A stretch of DNA of 61,020 nucleotides from positions 1 through 61,020 of the forward strand of contig CAUYUJ010000205.1 of assembly GCA_963575745.1 (NCBI GenBank), read 5' to 3'. The notes beneath the pieces were generated by a model. That model ran no database searches and was not told the origin of the DNA. It saw only the letters and a list, made by a program, of their open reading frames with translations. Positions 41,669 through 51,879 of this stretch are shown piece after piece; within the stretch, counting starts at the first letter, position 1; every line of letters begins with the position of its first letter. Both the position numbers and the translations under genes were made by a program. This DNA is from Prorocentrum cordatum (Eukaryota; Sar; Dinophyceae; Prorocentrales; Prorocentraceae).

Positions 41669-42535
41669 CAATTCAGCTGGTGGATTGTCGGCCAGACCAG
41701 ATGATCAAGGCAATTGCGCTAGTGACAGTCGGCAAGACAGCAGACTAGAGCATATGCGCTGGTGAGCAGCCCAAGCTGGCGGCCCACCAGCGCAAATGCT
41801 CTAGTCGGGTGGCTGACCGACGGCGACTAGCGCAAATGTCTTGGCCAGCGGCGCTGACGGACGGCTCACCAGCGCAAATGCCTTAGTCTGGTGGCAGGTT
41901 GGCAGCGCCTAGCGCAAATGCCTTAGTCGGCTGGTCGGTGGGAACGGTTCCAGCGCAAATGCGTTAGTAGATGCAACGCCAGCGCGGCAATTGCGCTGGC
42001 AGGCCGCCGCCAACCAAAGCGCTGACCTCAGCATTTGCGCTAGTCGCGGCAGAGCAGCCGCCAGACTGAAGCATTTGCGCTGGCGGCCTCGCGCTGACGG
42101 GCGCACTGCCAACGCAATTGCGCTGGTCACCTGTCAGGCTGGGCGACCGCGAGTGACGCGAATGCGCTGGGCAGCGCATCAGCGCCCGACTCACTAGAGC
42201 AATTGCGTCAGCTTCTGGCGGCGGCCAACGCAATTGCCCTGGTAGCCCTCACATGGCCAGCTGACCAAGGCATTTGCGCTAGACGCGGTCGCCCAGAAGC
42301 CCCACTAGAGCAATTGAGCTAGTGGGGTGTCGGCAGGGGCGCAGCTGACCAGGGCATTTGCGCCGGTCGCGGTTGACCAACGAGCTGGCTGGAGCAATTG
42401 CGTTGGTGGGCTGCTCAAGTGGGCTGCCTACTAGCGCAAATGCACTAGTATCGCGGCTGGCCAGCAGCGTCTAGCGCAATTGCGTTGGGCAGCTGGTCAG
42501 CAACAGGGCCACCAGCGGAAATGTGATGGTGGATT
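41669..42535. repeat. Array of ~22 palindromic GCGCAAATGC/GCAATTGCGC motifs
   Basis: A 10-14 bp word recurs about every 40 bp. Forward forms (AGCGCAAATGC) occur near 41,788, 41,826, 41,868, 41,908, 41,950, 42,433. Reverse forms (GCATTTGCGCT) occur near 42,030, 42,069, 42,267, 42,350. Palindromic forms (GCAATTGCGC) occur near 41,709, 41,986, 42,112, 42,198, 42,230, 42,307, 42,390, 42,472. The flanks are often CTAG, CCAG or CTGG/CTAG, making longer imperfect palindromes. The spacers are GC-rich and differ from copy to copy, so it is not a simple minisatellite. Confidence 0.8.
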
Positions 42536-42688
42536 TCAGCAGAATAATGATTACAGCCCGCTGTGTTATTGTAGCGGCGCATGTCGCATGCAGTTACGTG
42601 CGTGCGTGGAACAGTGGCAGTCATAAGCGATCAAACGAAAACAAAAAACATACACAACAAAAACACAAGCTATAACAACAAACAGAAT

Positions 42689-42692
<4 letters not shown>

Positions 42693-42725
<33 letters not shown>
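42693..42725. repeat. (AT)n microsatellite
   Basis: About 16 AT units, the only AT-repeat of this size in the GC-rich right part of the window. Confidence 0.95.
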
Positions 42726-42730
<5 letters not shown>

Positions 42731-42744
42731 CACACCAAAACGAA

Positions 42745-42965
42745 ATGCGCACCTGCACGATGAGACTCATCACGTGTACCTACAATCCGTGCAGAAATGG
42801 CCCACGTGCCACGCCGTCGGTCTCGACCATCCCACCCCAAACTGCCCCCAACCCCAACGTGCTTGACGTGCCTGGGTCGTGTGTCAACGGCCCCTGGGAC
42901 TGGGACGTTCGAGTGCATCTAGTCGGGGGCCGCTACCCGGCTCCAGAGATGCAGCCCTCTCTCGT
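42745..42965 (+). CDS. Weak exon candidate
   Basis: An open frame begins at 42,745 (MRTCTMRLITCTYN) and has a plausible stretch CVNGPWDWDVRVHLVGGRYP near its end. A pyrimidine-rich tract then starts (42,960-43,070) that resembles the introns downstream. I see no domain. It may be the first exon of the gene that follows or noncoding. Confidence 0.25.
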
Positions 42966-43442
42966 TCCTTCACTCCCTCCGTTTCTCCATCTCCATCTCC
43001 CTCTATTGGTGTTTTTTTTGTTCTCCCTCTCTCTCTCTCTTCCCCCTCCTCCCTCCGACGCCCTCCTGGTTGCCTTCGCTGTCTTTGGGCAGAAGTCGAA
43101 GCCCCTCGCTAATGTTTTGGGGTAGCCTCCTGGGTTCCCGCGCGAGGGCTCGTTCTGGAGCAGGGTTCGCTCGGTTCACAGTCTCTCTGTTTGGGCCGAT
43201 CTGCGTGGCAATAGGGTCAACCGCCACCCTCCCCCTCCCCCCCAAATCCCACTGTGACATGTGACGCCGTCTTTGGGCGGTCGTGGACCGAGGCTGGCAC
43301 CGATCCGGCCTACCCATCCAGCGGTGAAGCCGCTTTGGCCCGAGAGTCCTCCGCCGGGTGAGAGAGGTCTCGGGCCCGCGGCTCGCTGCCAGCCAGACGC
43401 GCGCCACACCGCGGCTGCGGCCGCTGCAGCGCTGCCGCTGCG

Positions 43443-43700
43443 ATGCCGCTCGTCTCGGCCCAGGCGCAGCAGGTTGCCAGGGTAGAGTGCAACCTCTCGC
43501 GTCAGGACGTGGAGGCCCTCGTTCGAAAGGCCAGAGCAAGGTGCACCGACGAGTGGGACAACAGCGGGAAGTACACCCACGTCAGGGACAGGTGGGGCAG
43601 CGACATGACGATGTTTGAGCTGCGGGTCATCGCGGAGAGGTTGTACTGCGACGACGATGATGCGACGATCACGCTGGTGGGCCCTGACGGCTGGACGTGC
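43443..43700 (+). CDS. Exon A of an unknown multi-exon gene
   Basis: The frame reads ARVECNLSRQDVEALVRKAR, then WDNSGKYTHVRDRWGSDM, FELRVIAERLYCDDDDATI and LVGPDGWTCK. This is a compact, charged, codon-biased segment. The exon may start a few bases upstream; GCTGCAG at 43,429 is a possible acceptor. Its 3' limit is unclear, since coding quality falls after GWTCK at about 43,700. No family is recognised. It lies on the same strand as, and just upstream of, exons B to G. Confidence 0.55.
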
Positions 43701-43799
43701 AAGAGGCATTGGTCGGGTCAGTGCGGCGTCGGCCCAACAGCGCTGGGAGTGGGACTTGGTGGGCGCCTGCTTTTAGAAAGTGGGCGCTCGTCGAGTCGC

Positions 43800-44547
43800 G
43801 CCGCCAGCGCGTTGGGCGACGCCGCATTGCTCAATCACACAGGCATCGGTTTAACGCTCTTCGCGGCGACGCAGGCTCGGTGGCCAGCAGGCAAAAGTCG
43901 CTGGAGACAGTTGGGTTGCTGTTGGGGCTGCGGGTGTCGCCAGACTTCGTGGAGGAAGAGAAGGCGTCTACTCACTTCTTGACTGGGGGACGCTTCTGGC
44001 AGACGCTGGCAAGAAGGCGTGGGAGGCCGACGTGAAGAAGGAGAACAGGTGCATCCAGCTCATGGCCAGCACCGTGCTCAAGGGGTGCAGGAGGTACGCG
44101 AGGGCAACGTCCGACGACGTCCTGAACTTCCTCATCGAGTACAAGAACGTGGTGAACGGCCAGGTGACAGAGATCACCATCATCCAGATCTGGGAGTCCA
44201 CGCGCAACGTGGAGCTCCGATGCAAGCAGCGGGCCAAGCAGATGGGTTGGGGAGAAATGGCATGGGACAAGCTGTTGGACTTGAAGTACGAGACGGCCGT
44301 GTCGTATTATCCTGGGAGGTGGGCGAACCCGACGAGCTACAAGGTGTCCTCCAGCTTCTACCGTTTGTCGCAGCTTCGCATCATCGATGCCGATTGGAGG
44401 GGCGATCATTTGGAGAAGGCCGAGCAGATCAGCGTGTGGGAAGCCACGGTCAAGGTCGTGAACGGCGAGTGCGACTTGCAGCACCCCGCAGCTCGCAAGA
44501 CCGCGACGATCTTCCAGTCAGTCAACGCGTGCTTCGTGGTCCTCAAG
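43800..44547 (+). CDS. Exon B of the unknown gene, with an internal frame change
   Basis: Two coding stretches overlap at about 43,975. The first reads SVASRQKSLETVGLLLGLRV and SPDFVEEEKA. The second, one frame over, reads EGVYSLLDWGTLLADAGKKA, EADVKKENRCIQLMASTVLK, DDVLNFLIEYKNVVNGQVTE and LDLKYETAVSYYPGRWANP, ending VNACFVVLK. The change falls in gaggaagagaaggcg, so it is a one-base indel (sequencing error or decay) or a very short intron. The exon ends at CTCAAG|GTATGG. The protein looks globular, mixed alpha/beta, and is not recognised. Confidence 0.6.
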
Positions 44548-44691
44548 GTATGGGGTGCGCCAACGGCCCATATGCAGGGTTCACGCCGAGTTAGCTTCGG
44601 GCCAGGGCCTGGTCGATCCTGGGCCCTGGCCCTGATCGGCTCGACTTGGCGTGGATCGCTGCGTGCTGGGTCGTTGGTGCCCTTCTAACAG
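44548..44691 (+). other. Intron, GT-AG, 144 bp
   Basis: Between CTCAAG|GTATGG and TAACAG|GCAGAC. Splicing joins VVLK to ADYPELVADCVRMVV in phase 0. A run gggccagggcctgg/ccagggcc-like repeats inside could fold. Confidence 0.75.
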
Positions 44692-45414
44692 GCAGACTAC
44701 CCTGAGCTCGTGGCCGATTGCGTCCGCATGGTGGTGCCGATTCCACAGGATGCCAAACCTGTTGGTCAGTGCAAGGGGCTCAGCCCAGGATTGCAGAACC
44801 CAGGGTTCAAGACGCAGATCCGCGAGCCCATGGTGAGGAGGTTCCTGCAGGACATGTCCAACAGCGAGGCATTCAAGCAGCTCGCGAACCCAGACTCCTA
44901 GCTGCACAAGGACTTGAAACTGAAGGAGGCCAAGGCGATGTTGAAGGCAGCCAGGGCGGCGGCCCGCGAGAAGGAGAAAGCTGACAAGAAGAAGAAGAAG
45001 TCTGAGGCGGCAAAGGCCGCAGCGAGTTTGGTGACTAAGTCGGGCCCACGCTGGAGGAGACAGAAGGGCGCAGCAAAAGAGAAGACTGCCTCACGTCCAG
45101 CGTCGAGCCTGAAGGCTGCCGCGGCGACGAAGTTCCGCAAGCAGCAGCAGCAGAAGCTCAAGGCGCAGCAGCCGCAGATCAATGACGTGGAGGTCACAGA
45201 GGTACAGAGCGGCATGGGGACGTGGAAGTTCGTGGGCTTCGCCAGGAGTTTGGCCGGCGAGATCGAGCGGATCAGCCCCGACTCGAAGGACTTGTGCCGC
45301 CAGGTGTGGGTCTTGGCGTTGTTCGGCGCGATCGCGGGCTCCGTCCCCTTGTGCGGCGCCAACGACAAGGTCGTGGACTGCGTGGATTTCACGGCGTTCG
45401 CCAAGAGGGCGAAG
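44692..45414 (+). CDS. Exon C of the unknown gene, with an in-frame TAG
   Basis: Reads ADYPELVADCVRMVVPIPQD to MVRRFLQDMSNSEAFKQLAN, PDS, then a TAG at 44,899-44,901, and continues in the same frame LHKDLKLKEAKAMLKAARAA. Next comes a strongly basic Ala/Lys/Glu coiled-coil-like segment, a Q-rich piece (KFRKQQQQKLKAQQPQ) and a second globular part (GTWKFVGFARSLAGEIERIS and LCRQVWVLALFGAIAGSVPL, with CVDFTAFAKRAK). The stop could be a true nonsense mutation, an unseen intron, or a sequence error. The exon ends at GCGAAG|GCCAGT, a GC donor. Confidence 0.65.
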
Positions 45415-45923
45415 GCCAGTGCGCCTCCTCCTCCAGCTCCTCCTCCTCCTCCCCCCCCACCTCCACCTTCTCCTTCTCCTCCTTCTTACCCTTCCCCTCC
45501 TTGCCCCGCTGGCCCCCTCATGCTCCTTACCCTCGTCCTACGACAACTATTGTTATTGTTGCTCTGCTCACCGCTCACCCTCACTCCCGTTCTCCCTCCT
45601 CCTCCTCCCTCCTCCTCCTCCTTCTCTTCATTTTTCCCCTTCCCCATCCTCTCCGCCCATATGTCCAACTTCGTATCTCTCTCTCTCTCTCGCGCTCTGT
45701 CTCTCTATTCCTTTTGCTCAGCCTGTCTCCCACCCTCTCTCTCTATCTAACACTAGTTTTAGTTCTCTCATTATATCGTTGCCAATAGCTCATGGTTTCC
45801 TTTCTCTCGCTCTCTCTCCCTCCTCGTCGCTCTCTACCGTTCCCCTCTCCCTCCCCCCTCTATCTCTACCGTGCCCTTCTCCCTCCCTCCACATCCCTCC
45901 CCTCCATCCCCCTCCCTCTCCCT

Positions 45924-45958
<35 letters not shown>

Positions 45959-46266
45959 TCTTGGCCTTTTTATAAATATTCCCAGGCCATCTTCTCGACT
46001 CGACCCACCCCGCCGTTACCTTCCTCTCACCCTCCCTCACTCGCCCTCTCTATCTCTCTCGTCTCTGGCTGTTCTCGCCCTTTTGCAACCTCCATCCTCC
46101 GTCCACCGCCCGCAATCTTCCCCCTTCCTAACTTCCTTGTTTGCATCAATGCACGTCCCATCCCCTATCTGGAATTAGCTGGAACTCTAACTCCCCTCCC
46201 AATTCCCCCCCTCCTCGCCGCCCATGGCCCCTTCCCGACTTTGCCCTGCCGCCCCGCCCGCCGCAG
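45415..46266 (+). other. Intron, GC-AG, pyrimidine-rich, 852 bp
   Basis: Almost pure C/T on the coding strand (ctcctcct, ctctctct). It lies between GCGAAG|GCCAGT and CCGCAG|GCGGTG, with AGGC at both borders. Length divisible by three. The reading frame stays open for about 330 bp into it. Confidence 0.7.
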
Positions 46267-46395
46267 GCGGTGGCATGCAAGGGGGCGCGCAAGCTGAAGG
46301 CCAGGCCGAGCGATTCGGACTGCTGCGACTTCGATATGCTGCCGCTGAAAAGCACGCCCGCCCATCCGAAGACGACGGCTGAGGACAGATTGGAG
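46267..46395 (+). CDS. Exon D of the unknown gene
   Basis: In phase with exon C it reads AVACKGARKLKARPSDSDCC, DFDMLPLKSTPAHPKTTAED and RLERA before purine-rich sequence begins. The donor is not certain; GCTGAG|GACAGA (46,382) would be a GA donor of the type seen at 53,100. Short, basic, no domain recognised. Confidence 0.5.
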
Positions 46396-47290
46396 AGGGC
46401 CCCCCTGAGGGGAGGGACGGGAAGAAGGAGAAGGAGGAGGAGGAGAAGAAGGAGGAAGAGACAACGAGGACGGGGGCGGTTGGGGAAGAGGACGAGGAGG
46501 GGAAGGCAGAAGCGAAGGGGGGATGAGGGGGGGAACGAGGAGGAGGAGGAGGAAGAGGATGGGGGGGGGGAAAAAGGGGGAGGAGGACGCGGAGGAGGAG
46601 GATGAGGATGAGGATGAGGAGATGATGATGATGATGGTGATGAGGAGGGAGGAGGAGAAGGAGGAGGAGGAGGAGGAGGAGGAGGAGGAGGAGGAGGAGT
46701 CGAGGAGAAGGAGGAGGAGGCGGAGGAGGAAGAGGAGGAGGAGGGGGAGGAGGAGAGGAGGAGGAGGAGGAGGAGGAGGGGGGGGGGAGGACGAGGCTGG
46801 GAGAGGAGGAGGAGGAGGAGGATGAGGGGAGAAGGGGAGGAGGAGGAGGAGGAGGAGGAGGAGGAGGAGGAGGAGGAGGAGGAGGAGGAGGAGGAGGAGG
46901 AGGAGGAGGAGGGAGAGGAGGAAGAGGAGGAGGAGGAGGAGGAGGAGAAGGAGATTGATGAGGAGGACGGCGCCGACGCCGACGACGAAGATGAGGATGA
47001 TAATGCGGAGGAGAAGGAGGAGACAGAGGAGGAGGCTGACGAGTATGAGGAAGAGCAGGAGGATCAGGAGGAGGAGTAGGGGGAGGATGAGGAGGAGGAG
47101 GAGGAGGATGAGGCGAATGATGAGAATACTGAGAGGGAGGGCAATGAGGAGGAGGATGAGGAGGAGGAGGATGAGAAGAAGGAGGATGAGGAGGAGGAGG
47201 AGGTGTAGGAGCAAGATGGGACGGTGGAGGAGTTGGAGGACCAGGATGAGATGGAAAGGGAAGAGGAGGAGGATGAGGAGGATGCTCGCA
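46396..47290 (+). repeat. Purine-rich triplet tract (GGA/GAG, GAT)n, probable intron
   Basis: About 900 bp of almost pure A/G on the coding strand, with GAT-rich islands around 46,610 and 46,950-47,060. It yields long low-complexity frames on both strands, none credible as genes. Confidence 0.85.
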
Positions 47291-47364
47291 CCGAAGGGCT
47301 CACGGTGTAGCCATCGCCGCGCCTTCGAGCCGAGCGGCCGCGCGGGGCGCCCGCGGGGCCGCGC

Positions 47365-48204
47365 ATGGACGAGGGCGAGGCGCTTGCGTTCGCGCTGCCC
47401 AAGCAGCTGCCAGCAGGGGCGGTGCCCAAGCATCCGCTCTTGTCGCCAACGCAGCCAGCGGGGCCGCCGCCCGCGCACCTGCTGCCCCAGCAACACCAGC
47501 AGCAGCATGGGCAGCAGCGCCAGCAGCAGCAGCACCAGCAGCAGCCGATTGTTGTACCACCGAAGTTTCACAAGCCGCTGCTGCGGCCGCGGCGCTCCGC
47601 CGCCCCGCCTGCCAACGAGTTCGCCGATGCGGCCGCCTGCGTCGACGCCGGCGCGGCCGGCGACGTCGGCGCCGCCGCCGCCGCCGAGGTCGCGGCCGAC
47701 AGCGCCGCCGCCGGCGCCGAGCCAGCGGCGGGGGCCGCGGCTGCCGCGGCTGCAGGGGCAGCGGGCGCCGAGGAGACAGGCGCTGACGCTGCTGACGCTG
47801 ACGGCGCTGATGACGCCGCTGACATCAGTGAGGAGGAGCGGGTCGCGGCCGCTGCCCTTGCCGCGGCCCACGCCGCCTTGCAACGGACAGATGAGCTCCT
47901 CACTGGTGCCATCGCGAACTACCGCACGCTGTGCGAGACAGAGGTCAGCACGCGAGACCTTCTCGAGCAGGCGGAGGCAGCCTACGACGCGGCCCACGAA
48001 GCGTACATGCAAGCATTCGAGGGCTGCAGGCTCGGGAGGGCCGACGGCGAGTCGGCAGTTGCGCGGCGCGAAGAGACGTTCCGCGCGCACCGCGCAGCGC
48101 GGGGTGCTTTGGCGGCGGCCCTCGACGAAGGACCACCCCAGGGCCAGAAAACGGCCAAGGGAGAGGATGAAGGAGGAAGGGGGAGAGGATTGGGGGACGG
48201 GTGA
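47365..48204 (+). CDS. Exon E: Gln/His- and Ala-rich protein segment with C-terminal helix
   Basis: Starts at an ATG (47,365) or slightly upstream after an undetermined acceptor. Order: a short conserved-looking head (MDEGEALAFALPKQLPAGAV), a Gln/His run (about residues 60-75), IVVPPKFHKPLL, and an Ala/Asp-rich low-complexity part (residues 85-155). A helical, probably coiled-coil region follows (EEERVAAAALAAAHAALQRT; TRDLLEQAEAAYDAAHEAYM; VARREETFRAHRAARGALAA). The frame ends at a stop in the next purine tract, so the exon probably ends earlier, near 48,130. Function unknown; the same strand as its neighbours suggests the same gene. Confidence 0.55.
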   Translation: MDEGEALAFALPKQLPAGAVPKHPLLSPTQPAGPPPAHLLPQQHQQQHGQQRQQQQHQQQPIVVPPKFHKPLLRPRRSAAPPANEFADAAACVDAGAAGDVGAAAAAEVAADSAAAGAEPAAGAAAAAAAGAAGAEETGADAADADGADDAADISEEERVAAAALAAAHAALQRTDELLTGAIANYRTLCETEVSTRDLLEQAEAAYDAAHEAYMQAFEGCRLGRADGESAVARREETFRAHRAARGALAAALDEGPPQGQKTAKGEDEGGRGRGLGDG

Positions 48205-48320
48205 GGAGGCGAACCAGTGAAGAGGAGGAGGAGGAGGAGAAGGAGGAGGAGGAAGAGGAGGCATGCTTATGCGAAGCCGTCGTCGTGGTCGTAGTCGTCG
48301 TCGTCGTCGTCGGCCTCGTT

Positions 48321-48352
<32 letters not shown>

Positions 48353-50496
48353 TGTCTTCGTCGTTGCGTCGTCGCCAATGCCACCGCCGCCGCCTCTCCT
48401 CCTCCGTCTCCTCATCCTTTTCCTCGTCCTCCTGGACCTCCTCCTCCGCCTGGTCCTCCTCCTCCGCCACCTCTCCTATCACCCTCCCCCTCCTGCTCTT
48501 CTACGTCCACCTTCTCATCCTGCTTGTCCTCCCTCCCTCCCCCTCTTCATCCTCATCGTCCCTCCACCTCTTCCTCCTCCTCCTTCTCCTCCTCCCTATC
48601 ATGCGCATCCTCGCCCTCGTCAGTGCTTCGCTTCGGGCCTGCATCGCGATCACCATCGTCCACATCTGCATGCACAACGAGAATTTCGTCACCAACATCA
48701 CGCCCCTCCGCTTCACCCAGAGACACAGCATTACCAGACCCACTACCACTATCATCTCCATCACCACCATCAGCATCACCATCACCAGCATAATCAGCAT
48801 TATCATCATGGCCTTCACCATCATCCACAACGACAACATCAGCATCAACATTATCAACATTAACAATTTCAGCATCATCATCATCAATGTCAGCATCAGC
48901 ATCATCCACGTGCTCATCATCATCAACATCATTGTCAGCATCAGCAACATAATCCTCAACCTCCTCATCATCCGCATCACCATCATCATCCCCGTCCTCA
49001 TCAGCATCACCATCTCCATCCGCATCACCATCGTCCCCCTCGACATCATCAGCATCATCGTCACCAACATCACTATCGTCCTTACCGTCCTCACTCATTC
49101 TTCTCATGTTACCCATCTCCAGCTCCATAATCGCCTTCGCCCACGTCCTTGCACCAATCACGCGAATCGTCATCGGCGCCATTGCCGCCAGCATCACCAT
49201 AGCATCCTGCAACACGCCCTCAACCTCAGTCTCATCAACATCCCCATTGCCATTCTCATCCCCATCTTCATCCTCGCCCTGACCCCCATTAACCATATCA
49301 CCATCACCATCCTCGTCCGTACCCTCATTATCATCCTCATCTCATCCCCACCCCCAACACCATCCGCATCCTCATCCTCAACAACATCCTATGCTTATCC
49401 CCCTTCCCATCGACGTCCCGCATTCTCGACGCTTTCGCATCCCCGTCATCATCTTCATCATCATCGCCATCCCCCTTCTCGCCATGCTCTTGCTCCTCCT
49501 CCTCCTCCGTCTCGCCCTCCTCCTCCTACTCCTCGGCCTCCCTCTTCTCCTCCTCCTCTTCCTCCTCAGCCTTCCTCTCCTCCTCCCTCGCCTCCTCCGC
49601 CTCCTCCTCCTTATCATCCTCATTCGTATCCCCACCATTGGTGAGGATACTAATGATGAGAGTGGCGTTGATGATGATGATGATGGTGGTGGGGGGTGGC
49701 GATGGCGGTGACGGCGACGATGGCGATGTAGATGATGCTGATGGTGAAGGAGGAGGAGGAGGATGAGGGGAGGAGGAAGAGGAGGAGGAGGACGGATGGA
49801 AGGGGGGGGGGGGGCTCGGGGAGAGAGGAGGAGGAGAAGGGGGAGAAGGAGGGGGGGGGGATGAGGGGGGGGAGGGGGAGGGGGGGGCGGGGGGGGGGGA
49901 GGGGGGGGGGGCAGGGAGAAGAGGATGATGCAGATGAGGAGGCGGGCAGCCGGTGACGGTGATGGTGATGGTGATGACGAGGATGCTGAGGGCGATGGCA
50001 CTGGCGATGGCGATGCGGGGGAAGAGGAGGAGGGGGGAGGAGGAGGATGCGGCGGGGGGGGGGGGGGGGGGGGGTCGAGGAGGAGATGGGGAAGGATGAC
50101 AAGGGAGAGGAGGAGAGGAGGTGGAGGGGGAGGAGGAGGAGGAGGAGGAGGAGGAGGAGGAGGAGGAGGAGGGAGGCGGAGGAGGAGGGGGAGGGGGAAG
50201 AAGAGGGGGATGGGAAGAGGATGCGGAGAAGGAGGCGGGAAGCGGAGAGGCTTGAGGGGGGCGAGGAGGAGGGGGGTGAGGAGGAGGACGAGGATGAGGA
50301 TGAGGATACGGATCATGATGAGGAGGGGGAGGGGGGGGAGGAGGAGGAGGAGGAGGTGGAGGAGGAGGAAGAGGAGGAGGAGGAGGAGGAAGGGGGGGAG
50401 GTGGCGACGGAGGAACAGGAGGAGGAGGATGAGGAGGGGGAGGAGAAGGAGGAGGAGGAGGAGGAAGGGGAGGAGGGGGGGGATTGGGAGAAGTAG
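48205..50496 (+). repeat. Triplet-repeat mega-intron with a central inverted repeat
   Basis: Blocks in order: (GGA)n to 48,262, (GTC)n 48,275-48,372, (TCC)n to 48,600, (CAT)n 48,640-49,440, (TCC)n 49,440-49,620, (GAT)n 49,650-49,740, (GGA/GGG)n to 50,490. The switch from pyrimidine-rich to purine-rich is at an inverted repeat, CATTcGTATCCcCACC / GGTgAGGATACtAATG (49,621-49,636 and 49,640-49,655), with a 3-nt loop. It ends in agaagtag|gcggag, a possible acceptor at 50,496. All long open frames here are low-complexity. Confidence 0.75.
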
Positions 50497-51294
50497 GCGG
50501 AGGAGAAAGAGGAGGAGGCGGAGGAGGAGGAATGCCGCCTAGAGGACGTTGAGGCGCTCGTCGAGACGGAGCTCAGCGACGCGCAGTCGCTGCTCACGTT
50601 CGTCGGGCAGAACCGCTTGGGCATGGACATCGAGCGGGGCCAGGAGCTGATGCAGGTGGTGACGGGCGCGATGATGACGCTCCTGAGCAAGGTGACGGTG
50701 CTCGGCGGCCACGTGGAGTCGCAGGAGGTTGCGTGGAAGCTGCTCTCCACGGCGGTCTTCGACAAGATCGGGGAGACGGTGCCGCCAGCGTGGGGCAAGG
50801 TGCTGAAGTCGTGCCAGAAGATCAAGAGCGAGGGCGTTGGCGAGTACGTCAACGGTGGCAGCCCGCACAAGGCGCTGATCGAGGGGGGCTTCACGGTGCA
50901 GCAGATGACGGCGTACAAGGCGGGCTTGCTCTTGAGCGTCGCGTCGCAGCTGGGCAACATGGAGGTGAACATTGTGCCTCGAGGCACGGTGCCGTACGTG
51001 CCGCACGTGATCAAGCTCCACATCGACGAGCTGAAGGAGAAGCACTCGCTGCAACACGTGCTGCACGACGAGTCGCAGGTTGCGCAGATGCCGTTCGTGA
51101 AGTTGCGATCGGCATTCGAGATCAAGCAAGGCGAGGCGGTGGCGTTCAACGCGATCGCGGAAGCTTGGGCGAAGCACGAGAACGGCCTGCACGCCCGCGC
51201 CGTGAGCCTCGGCATGGGCAACTACCTCAGCGACGTGATCACAGCCACGGACGAGCTGACGACGTGCACGAGGATCGGCCAGTGGCAGACGAAG
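50497..51294 (+). CDS. Exon F of the unknown gene
   Basis: After a Glu-rich lead it reads CRLEDVEALVETELSDAQSL, RLGMDIERGQELMQVVTGAM, EVAWKLLSTAVFDKIGETVP, PHKALIEGGFTVQQMTAYKA, SVASQLGNMEVNIVPRGTVP, KLHIDELKEKHSLQHVLHDE and LGMGNYLSDVITATDELTTC, ending IGQWQTK. It is a well-behaved globular, mostly helical sequence without low complexity. I do not recognise it. The donor is ACGAAG|GTGACG. An in-frame stop lies just before 50,497, so an acceptor must be near it. Confidence 0.65.
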
Positions 51295-51879
51295 GTGACG
51301 ACGTCGCTCCGCCACCATCCACCATCTCCGTCCTCCTCCTCCTCCTCTTCCTGGCCTCCTCCTCCTGCTGCTGCTGCTCCTACTCCGCCTCCTCCTCCTC
51401 GTCCTCCGCCTCATCCTCCTTCTCCTCTTCCTCCTTCACCTCCTCCCTACTCCCTCCCCCGCCCCCTTCCCCTCCCTCCCCTGTTTCAATCCACTCACCC
51501 ACCCATCCATCACTCGTCCGTTCGCTCCCTCCCTCATCCTTCCTCCTCCTCCTCGGCCTCCTTCTCAACGATCTCGCACCCCTCCTCGCGCCCTTCCTCA
51601 TCCACGCCTCCTCCCTCTCCTCCTTCGTGCCCCGTACTCTTGCTCGCTGTTCCTCCTTCTCGTCCTTCCCATTCCCATCTCCTCCATCGTCTCCTTCTTA
51701 TCCAGTCCCCATCGCCCCGTCATCCTTCTCGTCCCCCTCCTCCCTATTGTCCTTCCTCCTCCACCGCCGCTCTCCCCTCCTCCTCGTTCTCCTCCTCCTC
51801 CTCCTCCTCCTCCGCCTCCTCCTCCTCCTCTTCCTCCTCCCCCCCTCCCCCGCCCCCCCCTCCCCGCCCGTTCCCTAAG
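51295..51879 (+). other. Intron, GT-AG, pyrimidine-rich, 585 bp, open in frame
   Basis: Bordered by AAG|GTGA on both sides (a 7-bp direct repeat AAGGTGA). Nearly pure C/T. It has no stop in the exon frame and its length is a multiple of three, so retention would add 195 Pro/Ser-rich residues. Composition favours an intron. Confidence 0.7.

Noticed and set aside
41669-42535. The palindromic array considered as CRISPR or as tRNA cluster
   Set aside because: Motifs are 10-14 bp, occur in both orientations and have irregular spacing; no cloverleaf or leader is visible.
39875-42765. Similar ATG contexts at 39,876 and 42,745 (both read MRTCTM in one frame)
   Set aside because: At 39,876 this frame is not the better coding frame, and the match is under 20 bp; probably coincidence.
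46165-48384. A 739-codon minus-strand frame
   Set aside because: It is mostly Leu, Ser and Pro runs from triplet repeats and lies opposite better plus-strand exons.
49378-50542. Long Pro/Leu-rich and Arg/Gly-rich frames on both strands
   Set aside because: Pure consequence of GGA/TCC and GAT/CAT repeats.
43443-50600. Similarity of LSRQDVEALV (exon A) and RLEDVEALVE (exon F) as an internal repeat
   Set aside because: Only about seven identical residues with no extension on either side.
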